This document shows, piece after piece, positions 33,788 through 47,600 of a DNA stretch of 64,000 nucleotides (positions are counted from its first letter, which is position 1; every line of letters begins with the position of its first letter). The notes below the pieces were generated by a model, which saw nothing but the letters and a program-made list of their open reading frames with translations, did no database searches and had not been told where the DNA came from. Source of the stretch: Tomocerus qinae (taxonomy: Eukaryota > Arthropoda > Collembola > Entomobryomorpha > Tomoceridae); the NCBI GenBank assembly GCA_020055645.1, contig CM034549.1, positions 11,063,501 through 11,127,500 on the forward strand. The letters run 5' to 3'. The position numbers were made by a program, and so were the translations under genes.

Positions 33788-35030
33788 CTACTTGGTCGCA
33801 ATTACTCTAAACTGGCCGTAATAAAGTGTTCTGTTATCTGGGTCAATTGAATTGGCAGGGGCTATTCCAAATTTTGACTGGGAAGTTCTTGTAATTAAAT
33901 CTTTAACATGCACACTAATATTAAGTTTCTCTTCCTCGGAAAGCGTACTGGGCAAAAAACGCTTAACGAAATTCTCAACAGTGCTGTATAACTCTTCAAT
34001 ATCTTGATGACTGCCGTAGGTCCACTCTTTATGAAGTAACTCAATGCTGAGCTGCTTTGAAAGTCCAGCAGCCTTGAAGTAATTTGTCCAGTTCTCAAAT
34101 TGTTGATCATGTGTCACGAATTTGACAAAGGATTCGTGCACTTTCCTTTCTTCTTTAGAGAAACTTTCGTAAATATCTCTCATCAATGTAATATTCGAGT
34201 AAATTCTTCCCCCGGGTTTCATTAGACGAGAAATATTGGCAATAGCTCTTGCTTTGTCTCGAACCTACATCACAAAAATACCCAGATATGCATTAATTCA
34301 TTAAACATTATAAAATAGATTCCAAACAACACTTATAATTACATTAATTCATAAAACAATATATTAAAATCACAAACCCAATGAAGAATGCGATTGGACC
34401 AGACAAGGTCGACAGTTCCTTCAAGACTTTGTATGGCAGGGTCCAATTCACTCCACGGACTATCAATTCGTTGGGTGAAATAATGAATACTGTCAGCTTT
34501 GTTATTTTGCTCTGCAAACTCAATCAATTTCTTGTCACAATCAATTCCATAAATCTTGTTGTGCTGCAGAGTAGTTGATAGCATTTTTGTGATGGCTCCA
34601 CTACGACATCCTGCAGACAGAAATACAAAAATAAAATAATTTCGTTAATGATCTTCAGAATTCAAGACTTCAGAATAAGCAGGGAAGAAGAACTTGACTG
34701 TATGTATGTATAATTAAATTTTTATAATTAATTCTAGGATAGTAATTCTTAAAATCTAGAAAATTGTAAGCTAGATTTTTGTAATGTAATTTGGTTATCC
34801 ATACCTATATCCAAGATGATATCCTGCCTGTCCACATTAAAAAAAATCAAAAAATTGTTAGGTACAATCACTAATAAGCGCATTTATTTTATGCCGTGGT
34901 AAAAGTGTATGAAATTAATTTACTTTCCAATTCCATCTGAGACAATTTGTGCCAATAACTCCTTTCCATCTCTAAGTTGACTGGAGAAGTGTGACTGATG
35001 ATATTTTCTTACGTCTGTGTTCTCCAACAT
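33788..35030 (-). CDS. JHAMT-like: JHAMT-like methyltransferase G with altered SAM-binding motif I, 4 exons, 279 aa
   Basis: Exons (minus): 34924-35030, 34805-34827, 34378-34610, 33788-34264; phases join. The fold motifs are recognisable: LDIGCRSGAIT (residues 41-51), YGIDCDKKLIEFAEQ, DLVWSNRILHWV, and LMKPGGRIYSNITL. The terminus is YYGQFRVIATK, with Gly where the others have Glu. Motif I reads GCRSG instead of the GCGSG present in A-F: the central glycine of the GxGxG loop that contacts SAM is Arg46, a single-base difference (CGT for GGT). This would be expected to weaken cofactor binding, so G may be a diverged or non-catalytic paralog although its frame is intact. It is the outermost copy (5' end of the array) and has a phase-0 intron after HW unique to it. 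Confidence 0.83.
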
Positions 35031-37531
35031 TCTTGTCTTCAAAATATCAAACTGAAGGTAAATAATAATAAATAGCACAATAATCTCTAGCTTATTAACT
35101 GCATGAACAGAATATGGTCTCTTTCTAATTGATTAAACCGAAAAAGTGCACTAAGTCATTCGACGATGTTTAAATGGACCTCCTAACTAAGGTGTTTAAA
35201 TCATTTATGATACTTATGGAGGCTGCATACTCAACTGCATGACCTTTGTATTCAAGATAATTTCACTTTCACGTGGTGGATGTTACCTTGCTGATTGTGA
35301 TAATGGTACGTTCACGTAAGTTAAAAAAATTAATGTCATTGGTTAATGCTACAATGCAATGAGTAACGCCTCGTTTTCATTTCATTGCTTTAAAGTCAAC
35401 ATAATAGCTGACAATTTCTCGGGCATTTTTTACAAACATAATGGTAGCTTGCTTTAAAATTCCACTTGTAAAGTTCAAGAAAACAGATCTTACAGGTACT
35501 ATATCTTTTCTTCGGCAAGAAAACATGCAAAATTTTAAGTATACCGTCTTCGAAATAGTTTGGAACGAACGTAGGAACGTTTGCAAGCAAACCAATGCAG
35601 TATGATCTAAAAGTAGTAGGCAACGATTCAATTAACTATGAATATTGGGGAAAGAATTGATAAGTGAATACACATCCTTGACATAATTGTTTTTTGACGT
35701 GAAAACACCGAAGTACAATGTCAAGGTCAATCCATTTATATTCCTAATGTTGAACAGACACTAAATACGTGATTTGTACTTTATTTATTCATTTTATTAA
35801 TTTTAGTGCTTACATAATTGTAAACTAGATTTATATTTTATCCTATATTGTTCAGGTAATGTATTATATACAGTAAATCCTCTATTATCGCCTTATCATC
35901 TTTAAAGTTTATCTCAGCTTTTGTTAAATGCATGTAAAATACGTTATAAATACTATTATTCTAATCATGTGCTATGATGTAGTGATGTCTGGTGATAGTA
36001 TAAAAACATTATAACTGACAGAGAGAAAGAAAGCAGATTTACATATAAAAATTGTCATCATGTGAGTTTGTACATATGTGACTATGTGCATGACTGATAT
36101 AAAATATAAGAATGGTGCATATATGACTTTATTTATGTGGAAAGCTACATATGACTATGAGATTGTGAATTGTGATCGTGACAATGAGTCAGACTCGACT
36201 CAGACAGCATGTCCACTTTCCATCTCTTTAACTTCGATGATTTAACACAGCAGAATAATTTCTAGCCAAATTAAATCCCAAACGAATTTTCCATACTTTT
36301 GCATGTTCAAGCAATTTTTTCCTTTTCCAGAAATCTACCACACAAACAAATTCAGAATGAAGATGGTTTGAGAAATATTTTATATAAACTGAGTAACCCA
36401 AGCCAAGTTTACTAAATTAAAAGCTCTATTTAGATTTTGTAAATGGACGACCCAAGCCAATAACTATACCATAATTTCCAAGAATCTCCTAATATTTTAT
36501 TTAACACAGGTAGGTATTTGTGCAACCACTGCCTTACTTCAACCGAGTAAAGAGTACCGTCGGCTACTTGCTCCAAATAACTTAAAATGAGAACATAACC
36601 GTGGAGCGTCAAAAAATGGATATAGGATAGAAGAACTACGAAGTAATCCCATAACAATGATATTATCATTTACGTACGCGGTAGTATCATAGTCCCTTTC
36701 TTCCTATATATATTTTTGTTTATTTTACGACACTTAATTTGAATGCAACCTGGCAATCTTCTATCAATATGTATATGTGTTCAATGCAATTCAGTGCAAT
36801 ACAGCTCCAACAGCTAAGAATAGATAACTTTCGATCTGACCATTTCTTTCAAAATCGCGTTTCTACTTTCAAAAATTCATTACTGTTTTTACTAAATAAT
36901 AGAATCATCCCATAATGGCCACATGTCAAAATACATTCACATTTATTTTGCTTTCAATTTCTATTTCATGACAGACAGCGACATACCGAAGTATTGACTC
37001 CCGTTATTCAATACAATTGACGATTTTTTTAAAATTGATCAATATTTTGAGTTCGAATGGGCTTCACACAACATTTCAAAAAAATAACATTAAAAACGTA
37101 AAAAAGGAGGACGATGACAATGCCTTTTCACTCTAGCTCTCGATGGTACCCCTTTGAACAATAGCAAGTGTAAATCAATACAATTCTTCATTGATAACAA
37201 TAAATAATAATTCACAGACAGACAAGATATAGTATTTACATATTGGATATAAACACAAAAAATTTCCAAATCCTTCCAGTTTAAACAATTTACATATTTG
37301 TCGAGAAAATGTACAACAATGCATGCAAGAGTTAGTAAATTACTCATTTAAATATTTACAAATTCAAACCCTAAAACTAATAACTATTTTATTTTCACCC
37401 TTTTCATCAAAATGGGGGGAAAGGGGACTGTTTTGTTGGGGCCACCAAGAGCCTCTCTAAAACCGTCTCTAATTTTGATACCGACGAAAATTGGCAGAAT
37501 TTAATACTTAAGACTTATGAGACTAATTCGA
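35031..37531. other. Intergenic region upstream of gene G and 3' of GPALPP1-like
   Basis: No coding exon was recognised on either strand. TTTATT at 37388-37393 (AATAAA on minus) is a likely poly(A) signal of the GPALPP1-like gene, 139 bp beyond its stop. Confidence 0.45.
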
Positions 37532-38490
37532 TTATAAAAATTTTCTTTTCCCTTTGGTGAACTTTGTATCCAATTCTCGACTTTTCTGTATATACTTCAT
37601 TCTGTCATCGCTTGAGAGTCCTGAAACTTTTAAATCGTTGTCACGATCAAAAGGTCGTCTCTCTGCTGGGCCTTTACCTTCCTCTTCCTATTTAAAGACA
37701 CAAAAATTAATTACACATAAAAGAGTCAATATAATTATCAAAGACATTTTACACTGACCTTTCTTTTCTTTTTTAGTTCCTTTTGGTGTATTTCTAATAG
37801 ACTTTCTGCCCCTCTTTTGGTTTTGTTAGTCACCGCATTTTTCATTTTCTCCATTTGTGAATCGTATTGATCAATCATTTGTTGTTCTATAGCGGCCCTC
37901 TCTAATTCCTCTTCCAGTTCAGCGTCGTCTTGATCATCCGGTCTTGCCTCCGCAGGAGTTCTGGCCAGAAACTTCCTAGCACCCAACCCCAAACTGGCAA
38001 TAGGTTTATTTTTTGGAGGAACTAACATCCACTCTTCTCTTTTCAACTTTTTGTCAGCATCATTGTCCTTTGCAACGCGTACACTGCGGTCTACTCGCTG
38101 TGCCAAAGGGTGATCTGGAGGTAAAGGACCAATAATTTCCGAATCCGAGGTGGAGTCAGAACCCTCCTCATTATCTTCTGGGTTGACTTGCACAGGAGTT
38201 ACTGAGATGTCGGCAGCTTTACTCAATAAATGGCGCATTGATGGAGGAAGAACAGGACCAATTTGTTGATTTGCACTGGTTTTGCTACTGTAAATATGGA
38301 ATGGAGCAAATTGATTGAAAAACTTGTGACACGTTTCATGATACTAACAGAAAAATACATATTGATTATGTACAGTATATAACCTGTTGGCGACATCATT
38401 TACGATATCCGGAGGGTTCTTGAAGTTTGGTGGTAAAGCAGGGCAGTATAAATCTTCGTCAGAAGAAGAATCATCTGGAAGAGTCGACAT
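37532..38490 (-). CDS. GPALPP1: GPALPP motifs-containing protein 1-like, 3 exons, 263 aa
   Basis: Exons (minus): 38384-38490, 37759-38287, 37532-37687; phases join. It is a low-complexity acidic and basic protein with GPALPP-type motifs: YCPALPPNF near the start, IGPVLPPSM, and IIGPLPPDHP in the middle. The conserved REEWMLVPP segment (DUF3752 region) follows, then an acidic helix and a lysine-rich coil (KELKKKRK). The C-terminus has RRPFDRDNDLKV and SRELDTKF, which match the conserved end of GPALPP1 (KIAA1704). The biochemical role of this widely conserved, probably nuclear protein is unknown. The gene is divergent from METTL1 with 614 bp between the two ATGs, suggesting a shared promoter. 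Confidence 0.9.
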
Positions 38491-39104
38491 TTAAAAAAAA
38501 CCGTAGCAGCCGGTGAGTGAACAGAAAATGCTAAATGTACAAATAATAATTTAAAAATTATTTTTAACCAACTTGAAATAATCTTGCAGCTTCCGCGCTT
38601 TAGTGTGTAAATCTACACACAGCATAGCACACGGGCATCGAGGAGGGACTTTCATACCAGTTCACCTGCTTTTCAGTGCCTGAGCGTGACCCTTCAATCT
38701 ATTCAATCAGTTTCATCAGTTCGTACTAAAGGTTTGTAATAATAAATTCTTTAAAAGCAAAATACATATTAAATATTAAATTTAAATACAAAAAGCAAGG
38801 CAAATAATAAGGCAAAGAGTACTACTGAGTACTGACTACCAACTAAGTACATAGTATAAGTAAGTCATAGTCGTATTGCAAATTCAAAATTATGTTATTA
38901 ATGTTTATTAATATACTATAATTAAATTTTACGTTTTTGCAAATTTATTTATGTATTATTTGTTACAGCAGGGAGGGAAGCAGATGGATCAAAGAAACAC
39001 TAAACTTTTGAAGCACAAAGCGTAACAAGATTTAGATTTAAAAAGATATATTACACTTTCAAACAATCAGAAATTTGCTGACAGCGGATTTTTTCCAAAG
39101 AAAA
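38491..39104. promoter_or_regulatory. Probable bidirectional promoter between GPALPP1-like and METTL1
   Basis: The two housekeeping genes start from opposite strands 614 bp apart. A locally GC-richer stretch at about 38590-38700 is a candidate core. No TATA box can be placed with confidence. The METTL1 5' UTR may include an intron ending near 38969 (TTTGTTACAG), which is an inference. Confidence 0.5.
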
Positions 39105-40930
<1,826 letters not shown>

Positions 40931-40988
40931 CATAAAAATTGCTTGATAAGGCATCAAATTATGAAAGTTAATTGTATCTTTTTTACTA

Positions 40989-40994
40989 AATAAA
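40989..40994 (+). terminator. Poly(A) signal AATAAA of METTL1
   Basis: A canonical hexamer 59 bp after the METTL1 stop codon. Confidence 0.65.
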
Positions 40995-41624
40995 ATCAGT
41001 CAGTTCCATCCCAATTGTTCACATATATTAACATTTTATTTTACACACAACAATGATTTACATTAACTCTAATAATTACTTAATTAACAATTTACAGGTT
41101 TACGCTTACGTTTAGTTTATTATTAATTAGTAATTCGATATGACTAAGTTCTATGTAATTATGTAATGAGGTAAATTTTTAAATGTGACGATGGTCAAAC
41201 TTTAAGAAGTTTGATATTATGTAGATGCTTTTGCAATGACACAATTAGTAGGTCAGTAGTTTATAAACATCTCAAATACAATACCACCAATAAAATATGC
41301 ATTACAATTACAGTTTACATATATCACTAATATCTACATAATATTTAGGTAGTTTTTTTCAACATGAACATACACTTAATATAATATATAGCTTAAACCT
41401 AATTTTGAGAAGAAAATTCTATCAATTTGTAATATATTTAATTTCATGTCAAAGGTACATTGATTTCCTTAAGCATCACACAATAAATGACATATATAAG
41501 ACAAACGCGCCTACACAAATAACAATTATTGTAAGTAAAAAGTAATGCAAAAATAAATGAATAGGTAATGCTTACTCCACAGACTTAGATACATCAATTA
41601 AAATATTTTTCTCCAACAGAACAA
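40995..41624. other. Convergent intergenic gap, 3' UTR of the receptor gene
   Basis: No coding exon seen. The METTL1 and allatostatin-C receptor genes run toward each other here. AT-rich sequence probably holds the receptor 3' UTR. Confidence 0.45.
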
Positions 41625-44600
41625 TTACAAAGAAGTGACATGTACACCATTTTTCTGAACGAAAGTATCTGTCGAGTTGACGATTTCAGGAAGAAGTGGA
41701 GGAGGTTCATTAATAAGGACCTGTGGAATTATAATATTTGTATTAGAGCCGAAGGGATTGGAGTGTCCTGTCGGGGTGGGGAACTTGTTGGAGTATTGTA
41801 CATAGTTCCCATTACTGCTTCCACAAGCACTTAAACTGTTACAATTGCTTAAAAGAATTGACGTCATTTCAACATCCGAATCCCCAATTAAATCATCAAC
41901 ATCTGGCTGAGTATTTCTTCGACTTTGATTGACATGCGAGAGAGTGGTACTGGAGGAAGTGGACATGTGCGGCATTAGAGGAGACAAATGATTTCCAGAT
42001 GGTCCGGCCACGGCCACTTGTCCAGCGTTCTTTCCATTGCCATTTCCTCCTATCGAGGTAGTGTTCGTCTCAATCCCAGTGGTGGTTCCTGCGTAAGTTG
42101 CCGAAGTGATTGGTGCACTTGGTTTTCTTTGCCTTCTTGAGTGTTTCTTGCCTCGAGGGAATACAGAGTTCTCCATGTGTAAGCCTGAATTCGCATCCTT
42201 CAAAAAACAAAACAAAAACTTTAGACACATTTAATGTAAATGCGTACATAGACTAAACTATAAGTTAAAGAGCTTTCAATTTTGCTTTTCTATAGCTCTA
42301 TACTGTTTGCATGCAATTTTTTCACTTGCATGCAAGTTGAGAGTGTTTACAGTCTAAGTCTGACATTTAGCCTCAAGTCCCTAAATAATACTGTCTAAAT
42401 TAACCATAAGTAATTGCATATATAACTATTAAGTTTTAAGGAGGAATTATCAGGAAAATCCATCACTAGCACAGCATTAGCATTAATACGTCAAAAGACA
42501 TACTACATTATGGATGCATTTCATCAAGAGCTATACCCTGTAAGTATATTCTTGTTCAAACTATCCATCATAATTAGAAATCGATGAATTTGCACCTCTT
42601 CTCTCTCTAAGTAGCACAATTCCAAACTTTAATTTAGTGGGATGAAGAGCAAACTCAAAAGTCGCTTCTCTCTGATCTCAACTCGTTGGAAGAAACTTAA
42701 CTTCGAGTTTACCAACAATAAACAAGGTTAGTTTAGCGCCCAAAGACTAACTGTAGTTTCAGACTAACTAAAGAATGAGTTCATATCTATTTGGAGTAGT
42801 ATCCATTAAGAACTACTCTAGAGTCATCGATGGTACTTTTTGTGACGAAATAATAAGTATACGTTACGTAGTACGATGATAAACAAACTTCTACGTTGCT
42901 TCATCCTTACTTTTTCAAGTAATATCTATAGATAGAACTTCTTTCTATGACTTTCTTCGTTTTCCTACATAGTTTAACAGCCAGAGGCATAAATAATTAA
43001 CGAAATTTCCTAACTTCATACCATAGTTAATAGAAGCTGACAGCAAAAAGTATTTGCATTCCCAGTTTTTAACTTTATCACACGTTTGAGAACAAATAGC
43101 TCAACTCAATTACTCATACAAATGAGAATTAGTCCCTCTCCGCCCGTCTGGAGAACAAGAAAAGCCAAGGGGGTTGAAAAGACCGGCGGAGAGGACCTCT
43201 CCCCTTAAATTTCGGATGAAGTGGAGTGCTATTCTTTGTATGTAATACATCTTCATCCAACATATGTCTAAAAAAGTAGCACTCAAGGACATAACTTTGC
43301 CCTATTTTTAACGAAATGGTTCATCATAACGAGTTAAAATGAAATATCCTTGGCTATTGTGCAGGGAAATAAGTTCACACCTGTATTAAATGTAAATACT
43401 CTAGCATGTCATCTGGGATACATTTGAGCATCTGCACCTGCTCAAATGTATCCGGCTACCTTTGAGCACTTGCAGAGCACCCAGAGCAGCTGCTCAAATG
43501 TAGCTGGATACCTTTGAGCAACCCAGGAGCAGCTGCTCAAATGTGTCCAGATACCTTTGAGCACTTCTAGTGCACTCAGAGCATCTGACATGCAGTCATC
43601 CGACAATGATAATGAATAATAGTAAATGAACACAAATAGTGAACCAAAATCCTTAAGAGCCCAGTGCCTTTAAATTTGGAAATCTCTGGTGACTATCAAA
43701 ATACATGTAAAAATTGCTTTAAAACTCTTGGAATTCTGTCTAAAGTTCTTACCCGATTTTATGGTGTGGCACATTTTTGGAATCCTGAATATATTGTCGA
43801 CCACCCCATTGTACAAAATATACGATATTTAAATTTTCTAGCAGATTTTGTCGTTAACAAAATTATAATCGCAATAAGATATATTAATGAGTAAACATAT
43901 CGTATATTTTGTACAATGAGGGGGTCTACAATATATCCTTGATTCCAAAAATGCGCCATACAAGAAAATCGGGTAAGAACTTTAGACAGAATTCCAAGAG
44001 TAGTAAAGCAATTTTTACATGTATTTTGATAGTCATCAGAGATTTCCAAATTTAAAGGAACCGGGCTCTTAAAGTCAGTAAAATAAATAAAAAATCCCCA
44101 AAATAAATTAAAATTACAAAAATCCGCATTACCAAATTTAATTCCAAATTTAATTCGAAATTACCAAATTAATTCCAGAATTACCAATTTAATTCAAAAT
44201 TACCAAATTTAATTAAAAATTACTAATGAACAAAAAGTCCAAATCTATTGATATTGATTGTCAAAGTAAATACAAAGTCAATATATTAATATTGATTATC
44301 AAGATCAATACAAAATCAAATTAGATTAATGTAGATTTTGAATTAAATGTGGTAATTTTGAATTAAATTTGGCAATTTTGAATTAAATTTGGCAATTTGG
44401 AATTAAATTTGGCAATTTTGAATTTTATTTGGCAATTTTGAATTTAATTTGGCAATTTGGAATTTAATTTGGCAATTTTGAATTTAATTTGGCAATTTGG
44501 AATTTATTTTGGTAAATTTTTACTTCTTTTTGTAATTTTAATTTATTTTTGTGATTTTTTATTTATTTTGCTGATTTTAAGGATTGCTATTTGTGTTCAT

Positions 44601-47600
44601 TTACTATTATTCATTATCATTGTCGGACGACTGCATGTCAGATGCTCTGAGTGCACTAGAAGTGCTCAAAGGTATCTGGACACATTTGAGCAGCTGCTCC
44701 CGGGTTGCTCAAAGGTATCCGGCTACATTTGAGCAGCTGCTCTGGGTGCTCTGCAAGTGCTCAAAGGTAGCCGGATACATTTGAGCAGGTGCAGATGCTC
44801 AAATGTATCCCAGATTAGCATGTCACAGCTAGTTAATTATTTAGGACAAATATTCAGGTTCACTCGTTTTTTAGACTAATACGAATATACGATTCAATTT
44901 ATTCTCGACCAATGTCCACAACAATATTTTGGTTTATATCAAACTAAGCGCAAAAGACATTACAAGACTTACTTAATAAGTCCAATATAATCTCTGTATC
45001 TTCTGAGAGAATTCATTTCTATTCTATTAAGACTCACTGTCAAGTGCAATTAATAATTAATAATCTCCCTGCTAGTCTATATCGTCTTTTTCTTTACACA
45101 CTACATTGTAAGTTAGATTAGCCAATAATTCACTGTGCAATTCTATCTATTAGACCATGAACATGTCATGTTTCAGACTTGTCATTCTAGAGAAAATGTT
45201 ATGAAGAGGAGTAAGTGGATGCGGGTGAATAAGTGTTAAAATACATTGGAGCTGTTTCTTTTAATCCGAGTCTGTCCCAAAAAACCTTATTAGTGTGAGA
45301 AAGAAAGTTAATCCAATATCCAAGATGTATAAATGTATATAGATAGCAAAAGACACTTGGTTGTAATGGACAAATTGAAATGTCAGATAGATTTTGGACA
45401 ATAAGCTTTTGGCAATAGGAATTACTTTATGATTTACTTTGTCAGTTCTTGTACAAATCCTACAGTGAAGATCTGGGTGTATACAGCACTAAAAAGTACG
45501 ATTAATAAACAGGAACGGACATTAGATCGATTCATGGAAAGAAAAACAACGAAATAAGGTGCATAACACTAAGTCCACTACCCACCCAAACTTAAATGGA
45601 ATTATGTGATCACTGCTAATGAACATCACAACAAAGTTCCATTCTATTTAATTGTGTTTCTATTCCTAGAAAATCTATCTGTATTTGTGTACTTGCATGC
45701 GGACAAATATAATTGAAATTAATGAATGATGAAATACAGAAAGGCACCTACACAACTACCCACGTAAGTAAATACTCTCAATCACTACCACTACATACAT
45801 AAAACCCATCTGTTTCAACAGAGATCATTAGTTATGTGATGAATAGTAATAATACCTTTGCAGTAGCACAAGTACAAGCCTTGAGGAAACTCTTTTTAAA
45901 GTTATCCGATAGAAAAGCGTAGAGAATCGGATTCCTACAAAGTACAAAAAAAGTCATCTCATCATTGGTACTTAATTGGTACATCATTATTTTCATGGTG
46001 AAATTCTCAATATCACTAATTCGTATTTTTTTCTACTTTTATCTACAACAAAAGAGTAGAGTTACATACATCGCTGAGTTTGAATAGCTGAGGCATCCAC
46101 ACAGAAGATAAATGGTCAAAACAGCTTCAGAATGATTTGAGTCTGGAGGCATGTAAATTAGAGCCATCTGCATAAAAATAGAATCTCATTAGTTCCTTTC
46201 AAACATTGAAAGCTATCTTATAATTAAAACTACTGCAATGATATTTACTTATTAAATGATTATTCTTCCTCTGCACATTTCTCTTGAAAATGGTAAAGAA
46301 ATCAAAGTAAACTAATGAGCACTAGTTTTAATCTACCTACTAACTTTACAGTTTTCATTAATTAAGCATCTTAATGAATCCTTTGTTCTTGGGTTGAGTA
46401 GGATCATAATATTATTACTGAGGAAAGTATTTTTAGCCCGTATGTACACTAGCCTATAGTCTACAAAAATAAGGCTAATTAAACTACGCTGCAATGCAGG
46501 CAGTACAAATCATGGAAAAGTGCCACAAAAATAATATTAGTAAGTACATTGTATTACAATACATTCTCTCATGAACAAATACACAAAGAAAAGTCGAAAT
46601 TGGTAGTACTATTTACCATTATGAGTTAGAAACAATAAATAGAGATGGCCATACAATTTTCTTTTGGAAAAGTCATGTAAGTATTTTAAAAAGTTGACTA
46701 TAGCATCATACTACTATGACCTCGTTATAATTTATATTCTCAGATGCATTAATAACCCTCACGGCAGAATACCATTGTTTTACTTTCATTTACCTGTCAT
46801 TTGTCTGAAAAAAACTCATGAAATATTTTTGATAAAAACTTTATACGTCAGAACCTTTTGTTCGAATATTAATTAGCAATTACTGCGTACTATTGGGTAC
46901 TATATTATATTACACTGACTGCGACTATTCCGCAATGTTTTGGCTTCACAAGTTAATCAAAAAAGCATAAAATATCATCAAAGTGAAATCCTACAGATAC
47001 AGGCACAAAAATGCATTTCAATACTTTAGCTACAGTGATGGGAATTAGGTTCTGATTAATTAATGACTATTGTGAATGGTAATGGGGCATATTAATATTG
47101 AGTAGTACGGTGAATAAGAACGGTTATGTCATTAGTTTGTCATTAGACTATAAACAGTAGACATAGGACAGAGAACATGATAAGTACTAATGTGTAGAAT
47201 AATTAGAGCAATTAAAATCTTGTAAATTTATAATTAATCCAATTAAATATATTTTGCACATATGTCCGTGTAATTTGGGAGTAATAGGAACAAACCTGAG
47301 TAACCCAGTAGGGAGCCCAGCACAAGAAATAGACAGTAATGACCGTTAGCACCAGCTTGGTAACTTTCTTATGAGACTTTTTCCTCTCTTTTGCCCTGTT
47401 ATTTTGTTGCTGCAACTGCTGTTGGTCTTTAGCACTGGAGCCAGCTACTACCGGTCGCCTTTTTGGTCCAACTGTCCGTAATCGACGAATTACAAGCACG
47501 TAGAAGATAAAGATCAGTGCTAATGGTGTCGAAAATGCAGTGAAGAAAGTGTAGTAAATGAATATTCTTTCTCCGCTCATGGAACTTGATTCTGGCCAGA

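Noticed and set aside
36430-36669. 79-codon hydrophobic minus-strand frame
   Set aside because: No family signature, isolated in AT-rich intergenic DNA, no exon partners found.
37020-37060. GTTCGA-type sequence resembling a tRNA T-loop
   Set aside because: No A-box at the right distance and no cloverleaf could be drawn; no tRNA gene was supported anywhere in the window.
43664-44784. Several 60-96-codon frames on both strands
   Set aside because: They fall in the inverted repeats and palindromic interior of the MULE-like element and mirror each other.
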